DNA of 64,000 bases from Staphylococcus borealis (GCF_001224225.1 NZ_CUEE01000003.1:62001-126000); one strand, 5' to 3'; counted from the first letter of the stretch, positions 17,188 through 27,600 are shown. Notes: generated from the sequence alone by a model not told the origin. Translations and numbers: made by a program.

Positions 17188-18867
17188 CTATTTTTTTCTT
17201 TGGTTTTGGCTAATCATTTCTTTTGCATTTTCTCTAGTTAATTCCGTCACACTAGCGCCAGAAATCATACGTGCAATTTCATCAATTTTATCATCATCTT
17301 TTAATTCTTTAACTTGAGTTGTTGTACGGTCATCATTGGAAGCTTTGCTTATTAATAAATGATGATCGCTCATTGATGCGACTTGTGGTAAGTGAGAGAT
17401 ACAAATAACTTGGATATATTCTGCGATATCTCTCATTTTTTCAGCCATTTTTTGGGCAGCTTGACCAGACACGCCCGAATCAACCTCATCAAATAGAATT
17501 GCTGTTTGTCCTCGTGATTGTACAAATATACTTTTTAAAGCGAGCATAATACGAGATAGTTCACCACCAGAGGCGATTTTATTTAAACTCTTAAGTGGTT
17601 CTCCTTTATTTGGACTAATTAGGAACTCAACGAATTCTATACCATCAATCGTTGGCTTTTCTAATAATTGGAAAGAAATTTCTAAATTAGCATCTTTCAT
17701 TTGTAAATTTTGAATTTCGGAAACGATATGGTCTCTTAATGTGCGTGCTACGGTACGACGCGCCTTAGATAATAACTTGCCTTGAGACATGACTTCTTCA
17801 TATAATCGATTAATTTCCTCACGTAATTGAGATGTACTTTCCTCATAATTTTCAATTTTAGCAATTTCATTTTGGAGCTTGTCTTTGTAAGTCATTAATT
17901 CATTAATATCTTTGCCATATTTTCTTTTGAGATTATTTAATAAATTCATTCGGGATTCTAATTCATTGAGCATTTGTTCATCAAATTCGTTGTTCGACAT
18001 TTCGTCATATATCTCGTGTTTAGCATCCTCAAGCGTATAATAAAATTGGTCGATATCCTCTTTAAGTTTACTATATTTATCCGGCAGAATTTCATCAATG
18101 GATTGTAAATGATTACTTAATTCGTAAAGTCTATCTGTAATCGCGTGTTCATCGGTTAAAGTAACATGGGCATTATTGAGCGCTAAGCTTAGCTTCTCAG
18201 AATTTTGAATTCTACGAATATCAACTTCTAATTGTTCAATTTCGCCTTCTTTTAAAGAAGCTTCTTCTAGTTCTTCATATTGAAATTTCATTAAATCTAA
18301 ACGTTGAAGTAACGCTTGATCTGCAGACTCTAATTCTTCTAATTCCTTTGTTTTACTTTTATATTGGTTAAACACGTTTTGATATTGTTCTTTTGTAGTT
18401 GAATATTTATCCTCTGCATAGTCATCTAATAATTTTAAATGGTACTTTTGTTTAAGAAGTGTTTGAGTTTCATGTTGACCATGAATATCTAATAACTCTT
18501 GCATGACTTTACGTAAATCTTGAAGTGTTACGATTTGATTGTTTAATCTACAAATACTCTTACCAGTACTAAAAATTTCTCTTTTTACTAATAAAAAGTC
18601 TTCATCAATATCTATATCTAGGTCCTGAAGGATATGAATAACATCTTTACTTTCGTCTATGTCAAAGATACCTTCAATAATTGCCTTTTTTTCACCATGT
18701 CTAACATAGTCTGATGAAGCACGCACTCCAATTAACTGGCCAATAGCATCTATGATGATTGACTTACCTGAACCAGTTTCACCACTCAGTACTGTAAGGC
18801 CATCTGAAAAATGAATTTCTAATTCATCAATAATTGCAAATTGTTTTATTGATAAGGTTTGTAACAT
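17188..18867 (-). CDS. recN: DNA repair protein RecN
   Basis: RecN is an SMC-like ATPase that acts at double-strand breaks. The 559-residue protein has an N-terminal Walker A (GETGSGKSIIIDAI, about 30-43), long coiled-coil arms rich in Glu, Lys and Leu in the middle (about 150-370) and a C-terminal ABC signature region (LNKIASGGELSRIMLALK) followed by Walker B ILFDEVDSGVSG. The length is that of the family. It starts 15 bases after argR on the same strand, the same neighbours as in other Bacillales, so argR-recN are likely co-transcribed. Confidence 0.96.
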   Translation of the reverse strand: MLQTLSIKQFAIIDELEIHFSDGLTVLSGETGSGKSIIIDAIGQLIGVRASSDYVRHGEKKAIIEGIFDIDESKDVIHILQDLDIDIDEDFLLVKREIFSTGKSICRLNNQIVTLQDLRKVMQELLDIHGQHETQTLLKQKYHLKLLDDYAEDKYSTTKEQYQNVFNQYKSKTKELEELESADQALLQRLDLMKFQYEELEEASLKEGEIEQLEVDIRRIQNSEKLSLALNNAHVTLTDEHAITDRLYELSNHLQSIDEILPDKYSKLKEDIDQFYYTLEDAKHEIYDEMSNNEFDEQMLNELESRMNLLNNLKRKYGKDINELMTYKDKLQNEIAKIENYEESTSQLREEINRLYEEVMSQGKLLSKARRTVARTLRDHIVSEIQNLQMKDANLEISFQLLEKPTIDGIEFVEFLISPNKGEPLKSLNKIASGGELSRIMLALKSIFVQSRGQTAILFDEVDSGVSGQAAQKMAEKMRDIAEYIQVICISHLPQVASMSDHHLLISKASNDDRTTTQVKELKDDDKIDEIARMISGASVTELTRENAKEMISQNQRKK

Positions 18868-18882
18868 GAATTCATCGCATCC

Positions 18883-19335
18883 TTATAATAAATTGAAAAT
18901 TCTAGTTTTAATTGTATTACTTGCTTCTTCATCTTTACAAATTAAAAGACAAGTGTCATCTCCACAAATAGTACCGAGCACTTCGTCCCAATCGATTTGG
19001 TCTAGTATAGCACCTATAGATTGAGCGTTACCTGGTAATGTTTTTAAGACTAATAAATTTCCAGTTCCTTCAATGTTAACAAATGAGTCCATAAGATAAC
19101 GTCCCAATTTTTCAAGTGGATGATATTTTCGATCATTCGGCAAGCTATAAACATATTGACCTGTTGGTGCGGGTACTTTGATTAATTGTAATTCTTTAAT
19201 ATCACGAGATACGGTTGCTTGAGTCACATTAAGGTCGTATTCATTTAGACGTTTGACGAGTTCGTCTTGCGTTTCTATCTTTTCGCTTGAGATAATTTCT
19301 CTTATTTTTATGTGTCTCACTGATTTTTTTGCCAT
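18883..19335 (-). CDS. argR: Arginine repressor ArgR/AhrC
   Basis: ArgR senses L-arginine and represses arginine synthesis while activating its breakdown. The 150-residue protein has an N-terminal winged helix ([20 protein letters not shown], then [15 protein letters not shown], the recognition helix) and a C-terminal hexamerisation and arginine-binding domain with [14 protein letters not shown] start at [10 protein letters not shown] (19335), preceded by TAGGAGTG; the frame is open for 33 more codons, but that extension is low-complexity and has no ribosome-binding site. It precedes recN. Confidence 0.94.
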   Translation of the reverse strand: MAKKSVRHIKIREIISSEKIETQDELVKRLNEYDLNVTQATVSRDIKELQLIKVPAPTGQYVYSLPNDRKYHPLEKLGRYLMDSFVNIEGTGNLLVLKTLPGNAQSIGAILDQIDWDEVLGTICGDDTCLLICKDEEASNTIKTRIFNLL

Positions 19336-19574
19336 TATGAACACTCCTAGTTTCGAATAATTATACAATGATTTTAACACAACATAATTTTTACTACTAC
19401 TATTGCTATTATGCATAAGTAACTGATAACTCAATAATCGTAAATTGTTTAAATTAATGACATAGCGCTATTATTGAATGATTTTGTTTGAAAAAATGTA
19501 TATATTTATAAATAATTATGTAAATTTTTAATAATAATGATCACGAGCACCTAGTCATTAAAATAAAGTATTAA

Positions 19575-19620
19575 AACACCCTTCAAAGCTGCTGTTTAAA
19601 ACAATAACTTTAAAGGGTTC
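19575..19620 (-). terminator. Terminator of the xse-ispA operon
   Basis: On the minus strand AACCCTTTAAAG and CTTTGAAGGGTG pair around a 19-base loop, followed by TTTTAATA. It lies 14 bases after the ispA stop in the 298-base ispA-argR gap; the rest of that gap is AT-rich with nothing else recognised. Confidence 0.6.
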
Positions 19621-19633
19621 TTATTCGTTCAAC

Positions 19634-20515
19634 TTAATGATCACGAGTGTAAAATAAATCAATGACATCTAGTAAAGGCTTAATATCGTATTGCTTAGAG
19701 AGCTTTTCAATTGATTCAGTGGCAGCATTTTTATGAAAATCAAGTTTGTCTTCTGCACCTTGTTTTCCTAATAATGAAACATAAGTGCTTTTGTGGTTTT
19801 CAATATCACTACCTACTTTTTTACCTAACTTAGATTCATCACCATACACATCTAGTAAATCATCTTTAATCTGGAACATTAAACCTAGATGATCGCTAAA
19901 TGATTCAAGTAATTGTGACGTCGATTGATCGACTTTTGCAATATCGGCAGCACTTAATATCGCAAATTTTAATAATGCACCTGTTTTAGCCTTATGTATT
20001 TGTTCGAGGGTTTCCAAATCAACAGGTTTATCCTCGCTTTGCATGTCTAATGTTTGGCCACCCACCATACCTAAGTGACCGCTATTGTGAGCTAATCTTG
20101 AAAGCACCTTCACTTTAACCTCTGGTTCTAATAAATCATCGTCAGCAACGATTTCAAAAGCCTTCGTTAAAAGTGCGTCTCCAGCTAAAATAGCTTTCCA
20201 TTCACCATAAACTTTATGATTTGTTAATTTTCCACGACGATAATCATCATTATCCATAGGAGGTAAATCATCATGTATTAAAGAATATGTGTGAATCATT
20301 TCCAATGCTAAAGCCGTTTGTTTACCTTTGGTATAATCTTGATTTAATACATCCAACGTTAAGAAAACAAGTAGTGGTCTTATTCTTTTACCACCTGCAT
20401 TAAGTGAATACTGCATACTTTCTTCAAGATTGGTATTTAATGGTGAAGGTTTAATTACACCGTCAAGAGCGTTATTAATTTGTTCAATTAACTCATTCAT
20501 TGACATCTTTGTCAT
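19634..20515 (-). CDS. ispA: Farnesyl diphosphate synthase (polyprenyl synthetase)
   Basis: IspA condenses dimethylallyl and isopentenyl diphosphate to farnesyl diphosphate, the precursor of undecaprenyl phosphate, menaquinone and carotenoids. The 293-residue protein has GGKRIRP, the first Asp-rich motif [10 protein letters not shown] and the second QIKDDLLD. I start at the ATG at 20515, whose length equals the S. aureus enzyme and which has GAGGATGAAG upstream; this overlaps xseB by 23 bases. Gene order xseA-xseB-ispA is standard in Bacillales. Confidence 0.93.
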   Translation of the reverse strand: MTKMSMNELIEQINNALDGVIKPSPLNTNLEESMQYSLNAGGKRIRPLLVFLTLDVLNQDYTKGKQTALALEMIHTYSLIHDDLPPMDNDDYRRGKLTNHKVYGEWKAILAGDALLTKAFEIVADDDLLEPEVKVKVLSRLAHNSGHLGMVGGQTLDMQSEDKPVDLETLEQIHKAKTGALLKFAILSAADIAKVDQSTSQLLESFSDHLGLMFQIKDDLLDVYGDESKLGKKVGSDIENHKSTYVSLLGKQGAEDKLDFHKNAATESIEKLSKQYDIKPLLDVIDLFYTRDH

Positions 20516-20723
20516 TATCTTCATCCTCTGCTTCATCTTTAATAAGTTGATTAACTTTATTTTCTGCATCTTTCAGCGTTGCATCACATGTGGCTGAAAG
20601 TTTCATACCTCGCTGATATAACTCTAGTGATTCTTCAAGAGATACAGTTTCATTATCTAACTTTTGAACGATTTTTTCCAATTCTTGCATCATTTCTTCA
20701 AAACTTTGTTGATCTTTACTCAT
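20493..20723 (-). CDS. xseB: Exodeoxyribonuclease VII small subunit
   Basis: XseB is the small helical subunit of exonuclease VII, which degrades single-stranded DNA. The 76-residue protein starts [20 protein letters not shown] and contains the family pattern [21 protein letters not shown]; the tail is very acidic. I start at 20723, where AGGTGTGA lies upstream and the start overlaps the xseA stop by 8 bases, so the two subunits are translationally coupled. Confidence 0.94.
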   Translation of the reverse strand: MSKDQQSFEEMMQELEKIVQKLDNETVSLEESLELYQRGMKLSATCDATLKDAENKVNQLIKDEAEDEDNDKDVNE

Positions 20724-22053
20724 GTTCACACCTAACCTTTTTAACAATAGCATCAACGCTACCATCTTTCATTGATAATGTAATTTCATCATTTTCATTT
20801 AAGTCTTGTGTACTTGTAACCACTTGGTCGTTCTTATTAATAATAGTATAGCCTCTTAGCATTGTATTAGTCGGACTTAAGTTATTTAATAGTTCAATTT
20901 TATTTTTGAGCTCTAATTGATTATTTTGAATACTTTTCTTGGTTAAGTTTGTTAATCGACTATTAATGTTCATTAAGTGTTTATTATTTTGCGTAATGGA
21001 TTGCTTTAAAGCTTTTAAATTAAAATTTTGACGAAGTACTTTAATTTGATACTTTTTACTTTCAATTTTAGATGATATTAATTGAGATAATTGCTTTTCT
21101 AAATCATCTTTTCGTTGAATTTGTTGATCATATAATAATGAAGGTTGTTTAAATTTATAATACGATGATAAATGGTCGAGCTGTTTATGTTGTTTTTCAA
21201 GATATTGCTTTATATATCTTGAAAGCGAAAATTGATATTGTTTAATTTGTTGCATCAATTCGTACTGATCGGGTGTAGCGATGACCGCAGCTTGAGTAGG
21301 TGTTGCTGCCCTTACATCAGCGACAAAATCACTCAAAGTAAAATCAGTTTCATGTCCGACAGCTGAAATAATAGGTGTTTGACATTCAAAGATGGCTTTC
21401 ACAACATCCTCTTCGTTAAAGTTCCATAAGTCTTCTATAGAACCACCACCACGACCAACTATAATGGTATCGACGCCAAGCGCGTCAGCGTGTTTTATTT
21501 TTTCGATAATATCTTCTTTTGCTTGAGTTCCTTGCACCAAAGTACTTAATTGAATTTTTTCAACTAAAGGATATCTGCTATTCATTGTAGACACAATATC
21601 CCTAATTGCTGCACCGGTACTTGCAGTTAAAATTGCAATTTTTTTAGGAAATCGAGGAATAGGCTTTTTATATTCATTACTAAAATAGCCTTCTTTTTTT
21701 AATTTTATCTTTAATTGTTCTAACTTTTGATACAAGTTCCCTATACCATCTAATTCCATCTTATTTACATAAATTTGATAGTTTCCACGTCGCTCATATA
21801 CAGAAACACGTGCTTCTAAGTGAACTTCGTCACCTTCTTTAGGATCAAAAGTAAGTTTGCTAGCATTGCCTTTAAACATCATTGCACTAATGACGCTATC
21901 TTTATCTTTAACATTGAAATAAAGGTGTCCGCTAGAATGCCTTTTAAAGTTAGATAGTTCGCCTTTAAGCAAAATAGACTGTAAATGTGGGTCTTGGTCA
22001 AATTTGTATTTAATATATTTTGTTAATGTTGTTACACTTAAGTATTCAGACAT
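20716..22053 (-). CDS. xseA: Exodeoxyribonuclease VII large subunit
   Basis: XseA is the catalytic subunit of exonuclease VII. The 445-residue protein has an N-terminal OB-fold ([22 protein letters not shown]), then the catalytic domain with [36 protein letters not shown] and [13 protein letters not shown], and a long coiled-coil C-terminal part. I prefer [14 protein letters not shown] (22053) to an ATG three codons upstream, by similarity in length to the family. It lies 18 bases after nusB. Confidence 0.94.
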   Translation of the reverse strand: MSEYLSVTTLTKYIKYKFDQDPHLQSILLKGELSNFKRHSSGHLYFNVKDKDSVISAMMFKGNASKLTFDPKEGDEVHLEARVSVYERRGNYQIYVNKMELDGIGNLYQKLEQLKIKLKKEGYFSNEYKKPIPRFPKKIAILTASTGAAIRDIVSTMNSRYPLVEKIQLSTLVQGTQAKEDIIEKIKHADALGVDTIIVGRGGGSIEDLWNFNEEDVVKAIFECQTPIISAVGHETDFTLSDFVADVRAATPTQAAVIATPDQYELMQQIKQYQFSLSRYIKQYLEKQHKQLDHLSSYYKFKQPSLLYDQQIQRKDDLEKQLSQLISSKIESKKYQIKVLRQNFNLKALKQSITQNNKHLMNINSRLTNLTKKSIQNNQLELKNKIELLNNLSPTNTMLRGYTIINKNDQVVTSTQDLNENDEITLSMKDGSVDAIVKKVRCEHE

Positions 22054-22071
22054 AGTCATCACTCAAATTAA

Positions 22072-22458
22072 TTATTTTATGTTACTTAGCACACCGTTAA
22101 TAAATTTATAATGTTCATCGTCACTAAACTGTTTTGCCAATTCTACAGCTTCATTGATGATTACTTTCGGTGGTGTATCACTGTGTAATAATTCAAATGT
22201 AGCCATACGTAGTATAATACGGTCTGTTTTTAGCAAACGTTGAAGTGACCAATCTTTAAGATATGGTTTGATCGTATCATCTAAAACTGGTTCATGATCT
22301 TTTACACCAGTCACTAACCAGTGTATAAATTCAAAGTCTAAATCTGGCTCATCATCTTTAATAAAATTGATTGCTTCATTGATAGTTAATTCTGTATCTT
22401 TCATTTCTAACTGAAACAAAGTTTGAAATGATTGCTTTCTTGATTCTTTTCGACTCAT
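22072..22458 (-). CDS. nusB: Transcription antitermination factor NusB
   Basis: NusB, with S10, binds boxA RNA to support ribosomal RNA transcription. The 128-residue all-helical protein begins [19 protein letters not shown], the usual R-x-x-A/S-x-Q-x-L-F pattern, and ends with [21 protein letters not shown]. The spacing after the Asp23-like gene is 30 bases, and AAGGAG precedes the ATG. It sits in the accB-accC-asp23-nusB-xse order common in Bacillales. Confidence 0.95.
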   Translation of the reverse strand: MSRKESRKQSFQTLFQLEMKDTELTINEAINFIKDDEPDLDFEFIHWLVTGVKDHEPVLDDTIKPYLKDWSLQRLLKTDRIILRMATFELLHSDTPPKVIINEAVELAKQFSDDEHYKFINGVLSNIK

Positions 22459-22488
22459 AAATAACTCCTTGTTAATGTAATCTTTATA

Positions 22489-22848
22489 TTATTCGACAGT
22501 GATATGCATGATATGAACGTTAATTTCTTTAGGCTCAATTGCAGTCATTGTTTTAATTGAGTTGAAAATGGATGTTTGAATTTTGCTCGCAAATTTAGAA
22601 ATATTGATACCATGTTTAATAGAGCAATATACATCGATTTGAATGCCATCTTCTTTAACATCAATTTTTAAATTTCTATTGAGATTTTTTCGACTCATTT
22701 TCTCAATATTACTATTTTTTAATTCTGCAAAATGTCCGGTAACACCGTTTACCTCTGATACTGCAATACTTGCAACTACAGAGATAACTTCTGGTGCAAT
22801 TTCAATTTTACCTAAATTTGAATTTGAATAATCTGCCACTTTAACCAT
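22489..22848 (-). CDS. Asp23/Gls24 family envelope stress protein (YqhY-like)
   Basis: The 119-residue protein has the Asp23 (DUF322) fold: GKIEIAPEVISVVASIAVSEVNGV at the N-terminus and VYCSIKHGINISKFASKIQ later. The member located between accC and nusB corresponds to B. subtilis YqhY, which has been linked genetically to control of acetyl-CoA carboxylase activity. It is 12 bases after accC and clearly in that operon. A link to fatty-acid synthesis is therefore a reasonable inference; the biochemical role is unknown. It is not Asp23 itself, which lies in the opuD2-amaP cluster. Confidence 0.85.
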   Translation of the reverse strand: MVKVADYSNSNLGKIEIAPEVISVVASIAVSEVNGVTGHFAELKNSNIEKMSRKNLNRNLKIDVKEDGIQIDVYCSIKHGINISKFASKIQTSIFNSIKTMTAIEPKEINVHIMHITVE

Positions 22849-22860
22849 TTAGACTACCTC

Positions 22861-24216
22861 CTACTCATTATCATTCATAATATTATATTGCTCTAAGAAA
22901 TTTGTATTAAATGATCCACTTCTAAAAATATCATTATTCATTAATTTCAAGTGGAACGGAATTGTTGTGTCGATTCCTAAAATTAAATACTCGCTTAATG
23001 CTCTGATTCCAGTCATAATCGCTTCTTCACGAGTAGGTTCATGTACAATTAACTTAGCAACCATAGAATCGTAATATGGAGGGATTGTATAATTCGTATA
23101 GCAAGCTGATTCGATTCTCACACCATAACCTCCAGGCGCAAGGTATTGGGTAATTTTACCAGGAGAAGGCATGAAATTCTTATATGGATTTTCAGCATTT
23201 ATACGATATTCAATCGCATGCCCATTAATCGTAATATCATCTTGCGTATATGGTAATGTTTCACCCATCGCAACTTTTAATTGCAATTTAACTAAGTCTA
23301 TTCCCGTAACCATTTCAGTAACCGGATGTTCAACTTGGATACGCGTGTTCATTTCCATAAAGTAAAATTGATTGTCATTTAAGTCATAAATAAATTCAAT
23401 TGTACCTGCGTTCTCATAATTTACTGCTTTAGCAGCTCTAATTGCAGCATTTCCCATTTCTTCACGTTGTTCATTCGTTAATATAGGTGATGGTGATTCT
23501 TCAACTAACTTTTGCATACGTCTCTGAATCGTGCAATCCCTTTCTCCGAGATGAATTACATTTCCGTATTGGTCACCAATGATTTGAATTTCTATATGGC
23601 GGAAGTTCTCGATAAATTTTTCAAGATAAAGTCCCCCATTACCGAAAGCAGTTTCTGCCTCTTGTTGGGTCATTCGATAGCCATTTTCAAGTTCTTTCTC
23701 TGTTCTGGCTACTCGAATCCCTTTACCGCCACCGCCTGCTGTCGCTTTAATAATTACAGGATAGCCGATTTCTTCAGCGATTTGTTTAGCATCCTCTATA
23801 GATGTGACAAGACCATCGCTTCCTGGTACAACTGGTACATTGGCAGCAATCATTTCAGCTTTTGCAACGTCTTTAATACCCATTTTTTGAATAGATTCAT
23901 AGCTAGGACCAATGAATTTCAATTGGCAAGCTTCGCATAGTTCCGCAAAGTCACCGTTCTCAGCTAAAAAGCCATAACCCGGATGAATGCCATCACACCC
24001 TGTTGATGTTGCTATAGATAAGATATTAGGAATATTTAAATATGAATCTTTAGACTGAGTAGGACCAACGCAATATGCTTCATCAGCAATTTGAGTATGT
24101 AATGCGTCTTTATCTCCCTCAGAATAAATAGCAACGGTTTGTATGCCTAAATCATGGCAAGCTCTGATAATTCTAACCGCTATTTCTCCACGGTTAGCGA
24201 TTAAGATTTTTTTCAT
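22861..24216 (-). CDS. accC: Acetyl-CoA carboxylase, biotin carboxylase subunit
   Basis: AccC carboxylates biotin on AccB using ATP and bicarbonate, the first half of malonyl-CoA formation. The 451-residue ATP-grasp enzyme starts MKKILIANRGEIAVRIIRA and contains the glycine loop KATAGGGGKGIRV, the metal-binding FMEMNTRIQVEHPVTE and HIEIQIIGDQYGN. Its ATG overlaps the accB stop (shared bases 24216-24218), indicating coupled translation of the two subunits in a fixed ratio. The carboxyltransferase subunits are not in this window. Confidence 0.96.
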   Translation of the reverse strand: MKKILIANRGEIAVRIIRACHDLGIQTVAIYSEGDKDALHTQIADEAYCVGPTQSKDSYLNIPNILSIATSTGCDGIHPGYGFLAENGDFAELCEACQLKFIGPSYESIQKMGIKDVAKAEMIAANVPVVPGSDGLVTSIEDAKQIAEEIGYPVIIKATAGGGGKGIRVARTEKELENGYRMTQQEAETAFGNGGLYLEKFIENFRHIEIQIIGDQYGNVIHLGERDCTIQRRMQKLVEESPSPILTNEQREEMGNAAIRAAKAVNYENAGTIEFIYDLNDNQFYFMEMNTRIQVEHPVTEMVTGIDLVKLQLKVAMGETLPYTQDDITINGHAIEYRINAENPYKNFMPSPGKITQYLAPGGYGVRIESACYTNYTIPPYYDSMVAKLIVHEPTREEAIMTGIRALSEYLILGIDTTIPFHLKLMNNDIFRSGSFNTNFLEQYNIMNDNE

Positions 24217-24695
24217 TATTTCACCTTAAATAACGGTTGGCCATACTCTACCATTTGTCCGTCTTCTACTAATATTTCAACGATTTCTCCAGAAACTTCT
24301 GCTTGAATTTCATTAAATAATTTCATTGCTTCTAAAATACATACAGTTGATTCATTTGTAACTTTATCACCAACTTGAACATAAGCATCTTCCTCAGGTG
24401 ATGGAGATTTATAAAATGTACCAACCATTGGTGCATTAATCGTTTGATATGATGATTCATCATCATGACTTTTATTTTCTTCAACAGGTGCTTCTGACAC
24501 ACTTTGATTTGGTGTTGACATTGTTGGTGCAGCAGATGCTAAAGGTGCTTGTTGTGTATATTGTGGTGTAATTATTTCAGTTTCTTTTTGTTTTTTTAGA
24601 TTAACTACACTACCTTTATTATCTTCAATATTAATTTCAGTTAAACTTGATTGATCAAGAATTTCGATTAATTCTTTTATTTCTTTAAAATTCAT
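24216..24695 (-). CDS. accB: Acetyl-CoA carboxylase biotin carboxyl carrier protein
   Basis: AccB carries the biotin that AccC carboxylates. The 159-residue protein has an N-terminal helical segment (MNFKEIKELIEIL), a Pro/Ala/Ser/Gln-rich linker (about 40-85) and a C-terminal biotinyl domain with the target lysine in CILEAMKLFNE. A good promoter lies 40-70 bases upstream, so accB is the first gene of accB-accC-asp23-like and probably the genes beyond. Confidence 0.95.
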   Translation of the reverse strand: MNFKEIKELIEILDQSSLTEINIEDNKGSVVNLKKQKETEIITPQYTQQAPLASAAPTMSTPNQSVSEAPVEENKSHDDESSYQTINAPMVGTFYKSPSPEEDAYVQVGDKVTNESTVCILEAMKLFNEIQAEVSGEIVEILVEDGQMVEYGQPLFKVK

Positions 24696-24735
24696 AAGTT
24701 ACTGACTCCTCGACTTAGTTTTCATCTACCAATCT

Positions 24736-24764
24736 ATTTTACTTGACTCAACTTGCCAATTCAA
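24736..24764 (-). promoter_or_regulatory. Probable accBC promoter
   Basis: On the minus strand TTGAAT (24759-24764) and TAAAAT (24736-24741) are exactly 17 bases apart, 41 bases before the accB start. Confidence 0.5.
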
Positions 24765-24787
24765 GCATGTGTCATTTTATGGCAAAT

Positions 24788-24950
24788 AGTTGGGAGTGGG
24801 ACAGAATTCTTTTTGAATTCGTCGTCACACCCCCGCAAGGGTGACTAGAACTGAGAAAAGCTTGAATTAAGCGCCTTCTCAGTTCAGTCAGCTACTGCGA
24901 ATTTGCAAAATAGCTCCATTATATTATTTATGTCCCAGCCTCCTAATATT
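24788..24950. repeat. Hairpin-rich intergenic repeat, copy 5; efp terminator region
   Basis: The copy runs from ttgggagtgggacagaattc through gaattcgtcgtcacac, ctgagaaaagcttgaa, gtcagctactgcgaatttgc and ends gtcccagcctcc. It differs from copy 2 at only a few positions. It fills most of the 343-base gap between accB and efp. A second small hairpin, aaaaaaagtctttct...agaaagact (about 24984-25017), follows next to efp and is the likelier efp terminator. Confidence 0.7.
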
Positions 24951-25038
24951 TTATAATTTTTTGTTTGCATGATTTGAGTATTAAAAAAAGTCTTTCTAAT
25001 TGGTAATCAGAAAGACTCTAGTTATCGTTCATAATAAA

Positions 25039-25596
25039 TTAGGCTCTTGAAATATAGCTTCCATCACCAGTATTAATTACTAATACATCACCTTCATTAA
25101 CAAATAAAGGTACATTTAATGTATAACCAGTTTCAACTGTAGCTGATTTAGTTGCACCAGTAGCAGTATCACCTTTAATACCAGGTTCAGTTTCAGTAAC
25201 TTCTAATTCAACTGTCTTAGGCAATTCAACACCGATTGTTTCACCTTCATATGATTGAATTTGAACTTCCATGTTTGCTTTTAAGAATTTTAATTCATCT
25301 TTTAAATAATCTGCTGATAATTCAGTTTGATCAAACGTTTCATTATCCATGAACACATGATTATCACCATCTGCATATAAATATTGCATACGACGATTTT
25401 CAATCATTGCTTGTTCAACTTTTTCTCCAGCTCTAAATGTTTTTTCTTGGATTGCACCTGTTCTTAAATTACGTAATTTAGAACGAACAAAGGCAGAACC
25501 TTTACCTGGTTTTACATGTTGGAAATCAATTACTTTCCAAATGCCATTATCTACAGAAATTGTTAAACCTGTTTTAAAATCATTAACCGAAATCAT
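25039..25596 (-). CDS. efp: Translation elongation factor P
   Basis: EF-P relieves ribosome stalling at polyproline stretches. The 185-residue protein has three beta-barrel domains; the tip loop [16 protein letters not shown] carries Lys32, the residue modified (by 5-aminopentanolylation in B. subtilis). C-terminal [16 protein letters not shown] and [12 protein letters not shown] are the family's S1-like domain. GAGGAGG precedes the ATG. It follows the Xaa-Pro peptidase by 27 bases, as in other Bacillales. Confidence 0.97.
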   Translation of the reverse strand: MISVNDFKTGLTISVDNGIWKVIDFQHVKPGKGSAFVRSKLRNLRTGAIQEKTFRAGEKVEQAMIENRRMQYLYADGDNHVFMDNETFDQTELSADYLKDELKFLKANMEVQIQSYEGETIGVELPKTVELEVTETEPGIKGDTATGATKSATVETGYTLNVPLFVNEGDVLVINTGDGSYISRA

Positions 25597-25623
25597 TCAG
25601 TTTCCTCCTCAAATATGCGCTTT

Positions 25624-26682
25624 CTATAAAATAATAAGGTCTTTTGTACATTTAGTAAAGACTTCGCAGCCATTTTCAGTGATTAAAATATCATCTTCTA
25701 TACGTACACCGCCAAGACCATCTACATAAATACCTGGTTCAATAGTAACACAATTATTTACTTGAATCGTACCCTTTGCATTTTTAGACAATAATGGCCC
25801 TTCGTGTATATCTAATCCAATACCATGACCAAGTGAATGACCAAATGCTTCACCATATCCATGAGAAGCAATATAATCTCTTGATAAAGCGTCTGCTTCT
25901 GCCACAGTCATGCCAGCTTTAATTTCATTGATGGCTTTTATTTGGGATTCAAGAACAATATTATAAATGTCTTTCATCTTTGGATCAGGTTCACCTATAG
26001 CAAATGTTCTTGTAATATCAGAGCAATATCCTCTGTAGTATGCACCAAAGTCTAACGTGATCATATCCCCTTGTTCAATAACTTTATCACTTGCTACGCC
26101 GTGTGGTAAGGCGCCTCTATAACCCGATGCTACAATTGTGTCGAATGAAGGTCCATCTGCACCTAATTCTAACATTTTGCTCTCTAATTTCGCCTTTAAT
26201 GTTCTTTCAGTCATGCCAGCTTCGGCAATTTCTAAGATATAATTATATGTATCATCAACTATTTTAGCAGCAAATTTAATTTTCTCAATTTCCTCAGGTG
26301 TTTTTACTTCTCTTATTTTTTCAATGTCGTCACCAATTGAAACTAAATTTGCGCTTGATTGATTTAACGTTTGGTAAGTATCGTAACTTACTAAGTGACC
26401 TTCAAACCCAATTGACTTAAATTGGTTATGATTGATAATTTCAACGATTTCTTCAATTAATCCACCACTACGCTTGATAATTTCGAAATGAGTAGCCTGT
26501 TCGGTAGCTTGTTCAATATAACGGAAGTCTGTTATTAATTGATAACGATCTTTTGAAATAACTAATGCACCACTTGTACCAGTAAAATCAGATAAATATC
26601 TTCGATTATAATCTGATAAGATAACTAAAGCATCTATTTGATGATGATTGAGTAGTTCTTGAACTTTTGCTAATTTATTCAT
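25624..26682 (-). CDS. Xaa-Pro aminopeptidase/dipeptidase (M24B)
   Basis: The 352-residue metallopeptidase removes residues before or after proline. It has an N-terminal creatinase-like domain and a pita-bread catalytic domain whose five metal ligands are visible: DFGAYYRGYCSDITRTF (two Asp), GHSLGHGIGLDIHE (His), IEPGIYV (Glu) and GVRIEDD (Glu). I start at MNKLAKVQELL (26682), with AGGAGTGA upstream. It pairs with efp, an arrangement seen widely, so proline-peptide recycling and polyproline translation may be co-regulated; that link is inference. Aminopeptidase versus dipeptidase cannot be decided here. Confidence 0.9.
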   Translation of the reverse strand: MNKLAKVQELLNHHQIDALVILSDYNRRYLSDFTGTSGALVISKDRYQLITDFRYIEQATEQATHFEIIKRSGGLIEEIVEIINHNQFKSIGFEGHLVSYDTYQTLNQSSANLVSIGDDIEKIREVKTPEEIEKIKFAAKIVDDTYNYILEIAEAGMTERTLKAKLESKMLELGADGPSFDTIVASGYRGALPHGVASDKVIEQGDMITLDFGAYYRGYCSDITRTFAIGEPDPKMKDIYNIVLESQIKAINEIKAGMTVAEADALSRDYIASHGYGEAFGHSLGHGIGLDIHEGPLLSKNAKGTIQVNNCVTIEPGIYVDGLGGVRIEDDILITENGCEVFTKCTKDLIIL

Positions 26683-26785
26683 ACAAATCACTCCTAGTAT
26701 AACGTTTGTACATTTGCTCTATTTACATTAAAATAATAGCATAATTATTTTAGAAATAAAGAGATTTTGGTTTAGGGAGATTTTA

Positions 26786-27367
26786 ATGAAAAAATTAATC
26801 GTTATTCTAGGAGCTTCATGTTTATTGGTTGGTTGTGGCTCTCAAAATTTAGGACCTTTGGAAGACAAGACAACCAAATTAAGAGATGAAAACCATAACT
26901 TGAAGTTAGATATCCAACAGCTAAATCAAGATATTAGTAATCAAAAAGCACAAGTTGAAGCTCTTAATAAAGATAAAAAGAATGTATCTAAAACTGTTGA
27001 TAACAATAAAGAAGCTAAATTTCTAGATGCTTCTTCAAAATATTATCAGGATATTACTAAAGTGATTAGTAATTATAATCAACTAGATTTAACTAAAAAG
27101 AAAAAAGAGGATAAAAAGCAAAATCTTGAAAAATTAAATACTATAACAAACGATATTGATGATGCGTATAGTAAATATAAAGGCACGATTTCAACTAAAG
27201 ATTTATCAAGTGCCAATAAAAACGAAGATAAGAATATCAGACAAATGAATAAAGAATTACAATCAGCATTTAAAGATATAAAGAGTGGATATGAAACTAA
27301 CAATTCTAATAAATTAAATAAAGGTAAGACAAAGCTATCTCAAGTTAACATGTCCAATAATTCATAA
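26786..27367 (+). CDS. Staphylococcal coiled-coil lipoprotein
   Basis: The 193-residue protein has a lipoprotein signal peptide, MKKLIVILGASCLLVGC, with lipobox LVGC and Cys17 as the acylated residue. The mature part is almost wholly charged and helical, with heptad-like Leu spacing (residues about 30-75) and a Lys/Asn-rich tail ending in NNS, so it is a surface-exposed coiled coil. TTAGGGAG precedes the ATG. It is divergent from the Xaa-Pro peptidase and followed by a small membrane protein 17 bases later. Resemblance to YkyA-type wall-binding lipoproteins is weak; function unknown. Confidence 0.78.
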   Translation: MKKLIVILGASCLLVGCGSQNLGPLEDKTTKLRDENHNLKLDIQQLNQDISNQKAQVEALNKDKKNVSKTVDNNKEAKFLDASSKYYQDITKVISNYNQLDLTKKKKEDKKQNLEKLNTITNDIDDAYSKYKGTISTKDLSSANKNEDKNIRQMNKELQSAFKDIKSGYETNNSNKLNKGKTKLSQVNMSNNS

Positions 27368-27384
27368 ATATAGGAGTTTTTGTT

Positions 27385-27600
27385 TTGAAAAATATATTGT
27401 TTTATTTAGTATTAATTATTGCAGCAATTGGCTTAATCTTAAATCTGAATGCGTTTATGATGTCATTTGCTAAAACTATTTTTACTTTTATAATCATCGC
27501 AATCATAATTTATTTAATATACTATTTCTTCTTCTTGACTGAAGATCAACGTAAATATAGAAGAGCTGCAAGAAAATATAAAAAGAAACATCGTAAATAA
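27385..27600 (+). CDS. SA1362-like small membrane protein
   Basis: The 71-residue protein starts at TTG with AGGAG 9 bases upstream. It has two hydrophobic helices (about 4-22 and 27-51) and a very basic C-terminal tail (RKYRRAARKYKKKHRK). Sequence and place, between the efp/lipoprotein genes and lipM, fit the protein called SA1362 in S. aureus N315. It is probably co-transcribed with the lipoprotein. The basic tail suggests contact with phospholipid or nucleic acid at the inner face; function unknown. Confidence 0.72.
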   Translation: MKNILFYLVLIIAAIGLILNLNAFMMSFAKTIFTFIIIAIIIYLIYYFFFLTEDQRKYRRAARKYKKKHRK